A stretch of 64,000 nucleotides of DNA, from positions 54,272-118,271 of the forward strand of contig JBKBQA010000009.1 of NCBI GenBank assembly GCA_046292765.1. The letters run 5' to 3'. The translations under genes were made by a program, and so were the position numbers. The stretch comes from PGZG01 sp046292765 (GTDB lineage Bacteria > Pseudomonadota > Gammaproteobacteria > Pseudomonadales > Alcanivoracaceae). This document shows positions 1-6,539 of the stretch, in pieces (the first letter of the stretch is position 1; the number at the start of each line of letters is the position of its first letter). The notes below the pieces were generated by a model. It saw only the letters and a list, made by a program, of their open reading frames with translations. It was not told the DNA's origin and did not search any database.

Positions 1-262
1 CAGTATCTTCAATGATAGAGCACAACACCCGGCCCATATCCGTGTAGATGCAGTGCCCAGTGGTGAGGCGGAAGGTGTGCTGACATTTCAGCGTATCGGG
101 GATGTTAATACGCTCCAGCAACTGCTCCGGGTTGTACATCAGCATGCCGACGTTGGCACCGCCCTCCTCATCAATCAGACGCAACACCTGACCGCGCGCG
201 ATACGAAATGACCAGTGGCAACCGCCGGGGATCACGTCTTCATCAAGCAAATCGCTGTTCAT
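1..262 (-). CDS. DUF1989 family protein (UAAP1 type), probable carboxyguanidine deiminase subunit; 3' part outside window
   Basis: The first 87 codons are visible, beginning MNSDLLDEDVIPGGCHWS and containing GANVGMLMYN and DMGRVLCSIIEDT, which match the 'urea amidolyase-associated protein 1' branch of DUF1989. Published work assigns the UAAP1/UAAP2 pair to a two-subunit carboxyguanidine deiminase (CgdAB), which removes ammonia from carboxyguanidine so that allophanate hydrolase can finish guanidine breakdown. The start codon overlaps the stop of the upstream ABC ATPase (ATGA), so the two are translationally coupled. The guanidine-I riboswitch at the head of this operon supports the guanidine reading over a urea reading. 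The second subunit, a biotin carboxylase and allophanate hydrolase would be expected beyond the left edge. Confidence 0.8.
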   Translation of the reverse strand, partial: MNSDLLDEDVIPGGCHWSFRIARGQVLRLIDEEGGANVGMLMYNPEQLLERINIPDTLKCQHTFRLTTGHCIYTDMGRVLCSIIEDT

Positions 263-1053
263 TGGTGTGCTCCTGCCAGCAAATGGCGCGTTTGCGCCAC
301 CTCGTTGGCGATAGTGTCCCGGGTCGACTTGTCGGCCTGCTTCAGCGGCAGATCGTAGGTGATGGTGGCGCCATAGGCATTCGGGGCCTGAACGTCACGA
401 CGTACCTTGTCGAACACCATCAGTCGAGTGCCGAGTGAGAAACCTTCCTTGATGTCGTGGGTCACCATAAACACGGTGACACCCGTTTCTCGCCACAAAC
501 GCAGCACCAGCTCATGCATATCGGCACGAATACCTGGATCAAGCGCACCAAAGGGTTCGTCCAGCAGCAGGATGCGCGGCTTCATGATCAGCGCCTGGGC
601 AATCGCCAGGCGCTGCTGCATGCCGCCGGACAGCTCAGATGGATAGCGCTTCAGCGCATGGCTCAGGCCCACGGCATTGAGCAGTGTCTCCGCCTCTAAG
701 CGGATCGCAGCACGACGGGCGCCGAAAGCGCGACCAAGCACCCCGCCCAGCTTCAGCTCCGGGCCGAGCATGACATTGGCCAGCACGGTCAGATGCGGCA
801 TCACCGAGTAGCGCTGGAACACCACACCGCGATCCTCTCCGGGTTCAGCCGGCAGCGGATTGCCGTCCATCAGTATCTCGCCCTTACTGGGTTTTTCTTC
901 GCCCAGCAACATGCGCAGGAAGGTGGTTTTACCACAACCGGAGGTGCCCACCAGCGTGCAAAATTCACCGGCGTTGACACTGAAGTTGAGCTTTTCCAGC
1001 ACCACGGTGTCGCCATACTGTTTGCTCACCTGTTTCACTTCGATCAGCTTCAT
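259..1053 (-). CDS. ABC transporter ATP-binding protein, probable guanidine uptake system
   Basis: A 264-residue ATPase of the nitrate/taurine/urea-carboxylase-associated class. Walker A is GTSGCGKTTFL near residue 37, the signature LSGGMQQR lies near residue 142, and Walker B is RILLLDEPFGALD near residue 162, followed by the switch region VTHD. It would power the permease encoded just upstream; the two genes overlap by 4 bp. It is also coupled by a 4-bp overlap to the DUF1989 gene downstream. The riboswitch at 1998-2095 heads the operon. The substrate is inferred from context, because this ATPase class also serves sulfonate, nitrate and pyrimidine-precursor importers. Confidence 0.85.
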   Translation of the reverse strand: MKLIEVKQVSKQYGDTVVLEKLNFSVNAGEFCTLVGTSGCGKTTFLRMLLGEEKPSKGEILMDGNPLPAEPGEDRGVVFQRYSVMPHLTVLANVMLGPELKLGGVLGRAFGARRAAIRLEAETLLNAVGLSHALKRYPSELSGGMQQRLAIAQALIMKPRILLLDEPFGALDPGIRADMHELVLRLWRETGVTVFMVTHDIKEGFSLGTRLMVFDKVRRDVQAPNAYGATITYDLPLKQADKSTRDTIANEVAQTRHLLAGAHQ

Positions 1054-1874
1054 GCTTCACCCTCCTGCTGGCGGTGAAACCAGGGGAACATCCGGCGGGA
1101 AAGCAGCCGCAGGCTGAGATCCATAAAGTAGGCCAACAAGGCAATCCAGAGCACATAGGGCAGAATCACATCCATGGCCAGATAACGGCGCACCAGGAAG
1201 ATGCGATAGCCAAGCCCGTCGGTGGAGGCAATGGCTTCAGCTGCGATCAGGAACAGCCAGGCTGCGCCCAGCGACAACCGCAATGATGCCAACAAGCGCG
1301 GCAGTAGCTGCGGCAACACCACCCGAATCATCAGGTGCCAGCTGTTACCACCGAGGGTTTGCAGCTTGATGAACTGCTCGCGCGGCATATCCAGCACCCG
1401 CTGGGCCATATCGCGAATCATTACCGGGGCCGTGCCGATCACGATCAGCACCACTTTGGATAGCTCCCCCAGACCGAAAACAATAAACAGGATCGGCAGT
1501 ATCGCCATTGGTGGCACCATCGAAATCGCCGCCACCAATGGCCCCATCAGGGCGCGGAAAAACGGTAGTGTCCCGAGCAGGATGCCGACCAGCAGTGCCA
1601 GCGATGCGGATACCGCCAACCCCTTCAGCAGCCGGTCGAGACTGGCGCGAGTGTCCATCCACAAGATGTACTCACCGCTACGCACATCCTCGGTAAAGGC
1701 AAGTCGATGGACGGAGTCCACCATGCTGTTTAACCCCGGCAGCAGTTTGTCGTTGGGGTTCTCGGCAAGACGCGTGTTGGAGGCGCTGATATAGATCATC
1801 ACCAGCAGCAGAAACGGCACCACAGCCAAGGCAAAGGCCAATGGGCGGGAGGGTTTCAGATTAATCAGCCTCAT
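1050..1874 (-). CDS. ABC transporter permease, probable guanidine uptake system
   Basis: A 274-residue inner-membrane permease of the BPD_transp_1 type. It has an N-terminal membrane segment (about residues 12-30), a periplasmic stretch of roughly 50 residues and about five further hydrophobic segments. The cytoplasmic EAA-type loop (EAIASTDGLGYRIFLVRR, about residues 212-229) would dock the ATPase. The start ATG overlaps the stop of the 21-codon ORF (1871-1936) as ATGA and has no good Shine-Dalgarno of its own. Translation therefore probably depends on coupling to that ORF, whose ribosome-binding site lies in the riboswitch expression platform. In most related operons the binding-protein gene comes first; here it is missing from this position and sits at 4807-5880 on the other strand. 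Confidence 0.85.
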   Translation of the reverse strand: MRLINLKPSRPLAFALAVVPFLLLVMIYISASNTRLAENPNDKLLPGLNSMVDSVHRLAFTEDVRSGEYILWMDTRASLDRLLKGLAVSASLALLVGILLGTLPFFRALMGPLVAAISMVPPMAILPILFIVFGLGELSKVVLIVIGTAPVMIRDMAQRVLDMPREQFIKLQTLGGNSWHLMIRVVLPQLLPRLLASLRLSLGAAWLFLIAAEAIASTDGLGYRIFLVRRYLAMDVILPYVLWIALLAYFMDLSLRLLSRRMFPWFHRQQEGEA

Positions 1875-1936
1875 GCGTCGCGCTCCCGATGGGCAGCGGC
1901 ATTCAGGCCGAAATGGATGCGATACTTTTCGGGCAT
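1871..1936 (-). CDS. 21-codon ORF at the head of the guanidine operon (leader peptide candidate)
   Basis: This short frame reads MPEKYRIHFGLNAAAHRERDA and ends in a TGA that overlaps the ATG of the permease. An AGGAGGAG Shine-Dalgarno (1941-1948) lies 4 bases before its ATG, the strongest ribosome-binding site in the locus, while the permease has none. It is therefore either a real small protein or leader that couples translation to the permease, or a remnant left when the binding-protein gene was lost from this position. I recognise no family. Its placement directly after the riboswitch means the switch would act first on this ORF. Confidence 0.45.
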   Translation of the reverse strand: MPEKYRIHFGLNAAAHRERDA

Positions 1937-1942
1937 GGTTCT

Positions 1943-2042
1943 CCTCCTGCAGCGCAAGCGCCGGTTACACGGATGACCGGAACGTCTCGGTGATGCTGGT
2001 CTCCCGGGCTTTTATCCCGCCGTGTAACCTCTCCGCAGGAAA
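1943..2042 (-). promoter_or_regulatory. predicted expression platform of the guanidine riboswitch (Shine-Dalgarno sequestration)
   Basis: Two nested complementarities on the minus strand link the aptamer to the ribosome-binding site. GGTTACACGG inside the conserved 3' part of the aptamer (2020-2029) is perfectly complementary to CCGTGTAACC at 1963-1972. Outside it, TTTCCTGCGG (2033-2042) can pair with CTGCAGGAGG (1943-1952), using three G.U pairs and covering the start of the AGGAGGAG Shine-Dalgarno. Forming this long helix destroys the aptamer, so without ligand the ribosome site would be hidden and with guanidine it would be freed. No T-rich terminator is visible, which favours translational control. 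This is a hand-made structural prediction. Confidence 0.55.
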
Positions 2043-2095
2043 GGCCGGCAACTCTCGGACCAGACATCGCGCCGCGACCGGAACCCTAGTTGCTC
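1998..2095 (-). ncRNA. guanidine-I riboswitch (ykkC subtype 1)
   Basis: Reading the minus strand, the conserved blocks of the ykkC/guanidine-I class appear in order: CTAGGGTTCCGG (about 2089-2078), CTGGTCCGAGAG (about 2064-2053), ACACGG (2025-2020) and GGGATAAAAGCCCGGGAGA (about 2018-2000). A P1-type stem is available between GCAAC at the 5' end (2093-2089) and GTTGC after the GAGAG block. This class binds guanidinium and switches on export or degradation genes. It lies 62 bp upstream of the first start codon of the leftward operon. Confidence 0.95.
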
Positions 2096-2145
2096 TGTGC
2101 ATCACCCGGCAGGATTGCTCCGCGCCGCGTTTCCATTCAGGGAAT

Positions 2146-2161
2146 TGCAGAATCCGTGCCA
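2146..2161 (-). promoter_or_regulatory. sigma-54 (RpoN) -24/-12 promoter of the guanidine operon
   Basis: The minus strand reads TGGCACGGATTCTGCA, differing from the RpoN consensus TGGCACG-N4-TTGCA by one base and keeping the essential GG-N10-GC spacing. Transcription would start near 2134, about 40 bases before the riboswitch. Nitrogen-limited activation through NtrC or a similar enhancer-binding protein would suit a guanidine-nitrogen operon. The enhancer site was not identified. Confidence 0.65.
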
Positions 2162-2248
2162 CCCACCCATGCCCGGATTCGCATCGATTTGCCCCACTGC
2201 CCGTGATACGCAACGCAATCTGCGCACCAAAGCAGGGCGCATGCCCCA

Positions 2249-3262
2249 TTAGCGGGCGAGCAAAGCCTGCAGCGCTTGCCACAGCTGGATCATGGCCTCC
2301 GGCTCGCGCCCCGGCCCACCGGCGCAATGCCCCCAGTCGCTATGCAGCACCCGGAAATCCACCACGGGCATCTGCTCGGCGTCCTGCTGCGCCTCTTCCA
2401 CAAGAAAGTACTGGTCCGTCGCCGAGGGCATCATCAGCACCGGCATCGTCAACCGGGACAGTGCCGCACCAGCGCCGGCGGCAAAACGGGTGTTATCGGC
2501 AATATCCGCCCGCGCCCACATATCCAGAACACACAGCAGATCATGGTGATTCATGGCCAGATGATCCTGCTCCCACCACGCCAGCAGCGCATCGATGCTG
2601 TCGAAACCGAGTCGCCGATAATCCTGCCGACGCAGAAACCCCGGACCGTAGGCGCGGCTGGCATAGACTCGGGCGAAAGCGCGCAGTCCCGCCTCCGGCG
2701 TGCCCCCCTGGGCGTAGCGCGCATCCGCCTCCAGCGCCGCCCGCAAGCCGATCAGGAACAAACGGTTATGGGGATAGCAGCGCACCCCGGAACACCAGGC
2801 CGCAAGCCGTTTCACCTGATTCGGATAAAGGGCGCCCCACTGCAAGCTCTGCATCCCCCCCAGCGACCAGCCGGCCACCAGCGCCAGTGATACCTCGCCC
2901 CACAACAGCGCCAGCATGCGACGCTGGGCTTCCACCTGATCGGCCAGATGCAACGCCGGAAAGTGCGCGCCGCGCTGATCCGGATGGGCATTGGACGGCG
3001 AGGTGGATTCTCCCCCACCGAGCATGGCGGGAATAATCAGACACCAGCGCGGGTCTGCCAGCGGACTGTCGTCATCCGCCAGCGGCCGATTGCCTGCCAT
3101 TGCACCACCGTAATACGTCGGCAGCAGCACGATGTTGTCTTTTGGTGCATTCGGCTGCCCCCTTTGCAGGTAGCAAAGCGTGACATCCCGCAGAATCTCG
3201 CCGCTTTGCAGGGCCAAATCCCCCAGCCCGATTTTGTTTTCAACCCATTGTTCAGAATACAT
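2249..3262 (-). CDS. alpha/beta hydrolase, homoserine O-acetyltransferase (MetX)-like family
   Basis: A 337-residue alpha/beta-hydrolase fold protein. The nucleophile elbow is GWSLGGMQSLQWG (about residues 150-162), typical of the MetX-like superfamily; the acid is probably the D of ATDQYF and the histidine lies in SDWGHCAGG near the C terminus. It begins with a good Shine-Dalgarno (GAGGAG) ahead of ATG. It sits between the riboswitch operon and the divergently transcribed glnT, so it may act in the same pathway, but its substrate cannot be told from sequence. True homoserine acyltransferase activity is doubtful in this setting; amide or ester hydrolysis is equally possible. Confidence 0.7.
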   Translation of the reverse strand: MYSEQWVENKIGLGDLALQSGEILRDVTLCYLQRGQPNAPKDNIVLLPTYYGGAMAGNRPLADDDSPLADPRWCLIIPAMLGGGESTSPSNAHPDQRGAHFPALHLADQVEAQRRMLALLWGEVSLALVAGWSLGGMQSLQWGALYPNQVKRLAAWCSGVRCYPHNRLFLIGLRAALEADARYAQGGTPEAGLRAFARVYASRAYGPGFLRRQDYRRLGFDSIDALLAWWEQDHLAMNHHDLLCVLDMWARADIADNTRFAAGAGAALSRLTMPVLMMPSATDQYFLVEEAQQDAEQMPVVDFRVLHSDWGHCAGGPGREPEAMIQLWQALQALLAR

Positions 3263-3394
3263 TTTTAATCTCCTCGCGCACCCTGTGGCAAAGCCCCCTT
3301 TTGCACTTATACATACACACTGGCATGTATATTGAATGAAAGTTTCGTGCCAGCGGCAAACCCGCTTTCATTCAACACTCCGGAGAAACTGATC

Positions 3395-4753
3395 ATGTCA
3401 TCGGCTAACAGCAACCACAGTCTTGCCACCCGTCTGGAGCAGGCCGGCGTCAAGTACGCCATGGCCAGCTATGTCGATATTCACGGCCGCATCAAGGGCA
3501 AGCTGGTGCCGCTCAATCACCTCGACAACATGCTCGCCGGATCCGAGCTCTACACCGGCGCGGCACTGGACGGCGTACCGCAGGACATCAGTGATAACGA
3601 AGTGGCCGCCATGCCGGACCCGGCCACTGCCACCCAGTGCCCGTGGAATTCGGAGCTGGCCTGGTTTGCCAGCGACCTGTATCTGGACGGTGCGCCATTC
3701 GAGGCCTGCTCACGGGTGATCCTCAAGCGTCAGACCGAAGCGGCAGCGAAGATGGGCTACCTGTTCAACCTTGGCATCGAAACCGAATTCTTCCTGTTCC
3801 GCGATCTTGGCAACGGCAAGTTCGGCCCGATTAGTGACCGCGACAATCTCGGCAAGCCCTGCTACGACCCGTGCGCGCTGATGGATAACCTGCCGATCAT
3901 CGACGAGCTGGTGACCGCGATGAACAGCCTCGGCTGGGATGTCTACTCCTTCGACCACGAAGATGCCATCGGTCAGTTCGAAACCGACTTCACCTATACC
4001 GATGCCCTGAACATGGCCGATCGGTTTGTGTTCTTCCGCATGATGGCTAACGAAATTGCTCGTAAACACGGCGCTTTCGCCAGCTTTATGCCCAAGCCCT
4101 ACGTTGATCGTACCGGCAGTGGCGCTCACTACAATATGTCACTGGCAGACATCGGAACCGGCAAAAATCTGTTTGTCGCCAATGGCGATGACAACCATGA
4201 GGTTGGCGTCTCCGCCCTCGCCTACCACTTCATTGCTGGCGTACTGAAACATGCCCGCGCCATCTGTGCAGTGATCGCCCCCACCGTCAACAGCTACAAG
4301 CGGCTGGTGCGGCAAGGCTCCATGTCCGGCTCCACCTGGGCGCCGGTGTTCTGCTGCTATGGCAGCAACAATCGCACCAACATGATCCGCATCCCCAGTG
4401 CCGGCGGACGGGTCGAGTGCCGCGCCGCGGACATCAGCTGCAATCCCTATCTTGGTGCAGCCATGATTCTGGCTGCCGGCCTGGAGGGCATTCGTGAGCA
4501 GCTAGACCCAGGCAAACCACACCGCGAGAATATGTACAACTACAGCGATGCCGAAATCGCCGCCCAGAATATCCAGTTCCTGCCGCAGAGTCTGGAAGAG
4601 GCCATTGATGCCTTTGAAGCCGACCCGCTGTCGCGGGAAGTGTTCGGTGAGCGCATGTTTACGAGCTTTATCGAGTTCAAGCGGGCCGAGTGGCGCAGCT
4701 ACCACAACACCGTCTCGGCCTGGGAAATCGACCGCTACCTGAAAATGTTCTGA
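3395..4753 (+). CDS. glnT: type III glutamine synthetase-like ligase (GlnT / gamma-glutamylmethylamide synthetase family)
   Basis: ATG at 3395 is chosen because GGAG lies 9 bases upstream, giving 452 residues; an in-frame ATG at 3332 has no such site. Glutamine-synthetase catalytic motifs are present: GIETEFFLF (metal-binding glutamates), GSGAHYNMSL (ATP/metal histidine), an arginine-bearing GSNNRTNMIRIP and the C-terminal ECRAADISCNPYLGAAMI block. The family contains GlnT, which makes glutamine from glutamate and ammonia, and GmaS, which joins glutamate to methylamine; sequence alone does not separate them. Next to a guanidine locus the likely role is capture of released ammonia. It is followed after 53 bp by the binding protein of the transporter, probably in one operon. 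Confidence 0.85.
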   Translation: MSSANSNHSLATRLEQAGVKYAMASYVDIHGRIKGKLVPLNHLDNMLAGSELYTGAALDGVPQDISDNEVAAMPDPATATQCPWNSELAWFASDLYLDGAPFEACSRVILKRQTEAAAKMGYLFNLGIETEFFLFRDLGNGKFGPISDRDNLGKPCYDPCALMDNLPIIDELVTAMNSLGWDVYSFDHEDAIGQFETDFTYTDALNMADRFVFFRMMANEIARKHGAFASFMPKPYVDRTGSGAHYNMSLADIGTGKNLFVANGDDNHEVGVSALAYHFIAGVLKHARAICAVIAPTVNSYKRLVRQGSMSGSTWAPVFCCYGSNNRTNMIRIPSAGGRVECRAADISCNPYLGAAMILAAGLEGIREQLDPGKPHRENMYNYSDAEIAAQNIQFLPQSLEEAIDAFEADPLSREVFGERMFTSFIEFKRAEWRSYHNTVSAWEIDRYLKMF

Positions 4754-4806
4754 ATACTGGCGCGTAACTTGCTAGCAAAACACTGTCATCACGTTGGAGG
4801 CTCACC

Positions 4807-5880
4807 ATGAAACATACCATCCTGACCCGTATTACCGGCGCCCTGATGGCCGGCCTGCTGCTAATCGCAGCGCCGGCGGCGCTGGCCGCGGAGAAGAGCA
4901 AGTTCAAGATCGCCTGGACCATCTACGCCGGCTGGATGCCGTGGGAGTATGCCGACAAGTACGGCATCATGAAAAAGTGGGCCGACAAGTACGGCATTGA
5001 GGTCGAGATTGTCCAGATCAACGACTATATCGAGTCCATCAACCAGTTCACCGCCGGCCAGTTCGACGGTGTGGTCAGCACCAGCATGGATGCGCTGTCG
5101 ATCCCGGCAGCCAGTGGCGTTGATACCACTGCCCTGATTGTGGGTGACTACTCCAATGGCAACGATGGCATCGTTTCCAAGAAAGCCAAATCGATCAAGG
5201 ACCTGAAAGGCTCACGGATCAATCTGGTCGAACTGTCCGTATCCCACTACCTGGTGGCTCGTGCGCTGGAGAGCGTTGGACTGCGCGAGCGCGATGTCAC
5301 TCTGGTTAACACCTCGGATGCGGACATCGTCGCCGCCTTCCAGACCCGCAGCGTCAATACCGTCGTGACCTGGAACCCGCTGCTGGATGAAGTGGCAGCC
5401 CTGCCGGGCAGCACACGGCTGTATGACTCCAGCCAGATTCCCGGCCACATCAAGGATCTGACCGTGGTCAACACCAATACCCTGAAGGCCAACCCGAAGC
5501 TGGGCAAGGCACTGGTGGGCGCCTGGTTTGAGATGATGGCCATCATGGAAAGCGATAGCGACGAAGGCAAAAAAATGCGCGCCTTCCTCGGCGAAGCGGC
5601 CGGTACCGATCAGGCCGGTTACGAATCTCAGCTTGAGGGCATGAAAATGTTCTGGAAACCTGCTGATGCCGTGGCCTTTACCAAGAGTGAGCAGGCCTTC
5701 AGCGCCATGGATTCGGTTCGCCAGTTCTCCTTCCTGCACGGGCTGCTCGGCGAAGGCGCCCAAAATGCTGATTTCGTCGGCATTGCCTTCCCCGATGGCA
5801 AGGTGCTTGGTGACAAGAGCAACATCAAGTTCCGCTTCGATACCAGCTATATGGAAATGGCTGCAGCAGGTAAGCTCTGA
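4807..5880 (+). CDS. periplasmic substrate-binding protein of the urea-carboxylase/guanidine-associated ABC transporter
   Basis: A 357-residue protein with a Sec signal peptide (hydrophobic run about residues 10-26, cleavage likely after ALA). The mature part starts KFKIAWTIYAGWMPWEYADK, and the segment GIEVEIVQINDYIESINQFTAGQFDG is characteristic of the nitrate/taurine-like binding proteins found in 'urea carboxylase' operons. A strong Shine-Dalgarno (GGAGG) precedes the ATG. It presumably delivers guanidine or a related cation to the permease and ATPase encoded at 259-1874. Its separation from that operon, on the opposite strand and without an upstream riboswitch, is unusual. Confidence 0.88.
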   Translation: MKHTILTRITGALMAGLLLIAAPAALAAEKSKFKIAWTIYAGWMPWEYADKYGIMKKWADKYGIEVEIVQINDYIESINQFTAGQFDGVVSTSMDALSIPAASGVDTTALIVGDYSNGNDGIVSKKAKSIKDLKGSRINLVELSVSHYLVARALESVGLRERDVTLVNTSDADIVAAFQTRSVNTVVTWNPLLDEVAALPGSTRLYDSSQIPGHIKDLTVVNTNTLKANPKLGKALVGAWFEMMAIMESDSDEGKKMRAFLGEAAGTDQAGYESQLEGMKMFWKPADAVAFTKSEQAFSAMDSVRQFSFLHGLLGEGAQNADFVGIAFPDGKVLGDKSNIKFRFDTSYMEMAAAGKL

Positions 5881-5904
5881 GTCCACTCTCCCTCAGCCAA
5901 CGGA

Positions 5905-5928
5905 ACGGGGGCGCAAGCCCCCGTTTTT
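5905..5928 (+). terminator. Rho-independent terminator after the binding-protein gene
   Basis: An 8-bp perfect stem ACGGGGGC / GCCCCCGT around a GCAA tetraloop is followed directly by TTTTT. It ends the glnT-binding protein transcript 25 bp after the stop codon and lies 4 bases before the tetR start codon. Confidence 0.9.
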
Positions 5929-5932
5929 CATC

Positions 5933-6532
5933 ATGCGCCGAACCAAAGAAGAAGCCGAACAGACCCGACAGAAAGTCATTGAGGCCGCGCTCAAGCTGTT
6001 CAGCCGCAATGGCTATTCGCAGACCACGCTGGCGATGATCGCCGAGGACGCCGGCTACAGCCGCGGGCCAATCTATTGGCACTTTCGCAACAAGGATGAG
6101 CTGTACGAAGCAGTATTGAGCTACTCACAGTCACCGCTCCAGACGCTGGTCGAACAAGCTGATCAGAGCGCAGATCCGCTGAATGCGCTTGAGGCCTTCA
6201 TCGATGAGTGGTTTCGCCTGCTGATCGAGGACCGCTGGTACCGGCAGTCATTTGAGATCCTGCTCAACAAAACCGAAATGACTGACGCCCTGTCACGCAC
6301 CATCAAACGCGAACGGCAACTGACTCGCAACATCATCTCGGTGCTGGGCCGCCGGGCCCATGAGCTGAACCCGCGACTGGAGCCACAATCCCATGGCCTG
6401 CTCTGCTATACCTTCCTGATGGGCATCACCCAGAGCTGGCTGTTCTCGCCCCGGCTGTTCTCATTGGCCGACCTGCGCGGACAGTTTCGCCAGCGGCTGC
6501 TGCTGATGCTGGAGCTGCCTGCGCGGCCCTGA
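5933..6532 (+). CDS. TetR/AcrR family transcriptional regulator
   Basis: A 199-residue repressor-type protein. The N-terminal helix-turn-helix spans about residues 10-55 (MRRTKEEAEQTRQKVIEAAL, then TTLAMIAEDAGYSRGPIYWHF), as in AcrR/TtgR proteins; the C-terminal ligand domain resembles the AcrR C-terminal family. The start fits the family N terminus exactly, yet lies only 4 bases after the T-run of a strong terminator, with no Shine-Dalgarno. Expression must come from read-through, or from a promoter inside the binding-protein gene, with weak initiation. It may control glnT and the binding protein, or an unlinked efflux pump; the target is unknown. It converges on the next gene, with 7 bp between stop codons. 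Confidence 0.85.
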   Translation: MRRTKEEAEQTRQKVIEAALKLFSRNGYSQTTLAMIAEDAGYSRGPIYWHFRNKDELYEAVLSYSQSPLQTLVEQADQSADPLNALEAFIDEWFRLLIEDRWYRQSFEILLNKTEMTDALSRTIKRERQLTRNIISVLGRRAHELNPRLEPQSHGLLCYTFLMGITQSWLFSPRLFSLADLRGQFRQRLLLMLELPARP

Positions 6533-6539
6533 CCCGGCT

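Noticed and set aside
1..1874. Reading the operon as urea uptake and urea carboxylase
   Set aside because: The guanidine-I riboswitch and the established carboxyguanidine deiminase role of DUF1989 pairs make guanidine the better substrate. The carboxylase itself is outside the window and could not be inspected.
1873..3036. 387-codon plus-strand frame opposite the riboswitch and hydrolase gene
   Set aside because: It is low-complexity Pro/Arg/Ala translation of the antisense strand and has no family features.
3321..3336. A second sigma-54-like site (TGGCATGTATATTGAA) upstream of glnT
   Set aside because: The -24 half is good, but the essential -12 GC is GA, so I do not call it a promoter. 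It overlaps a possible sigma-70 -10, and both are uncertain.
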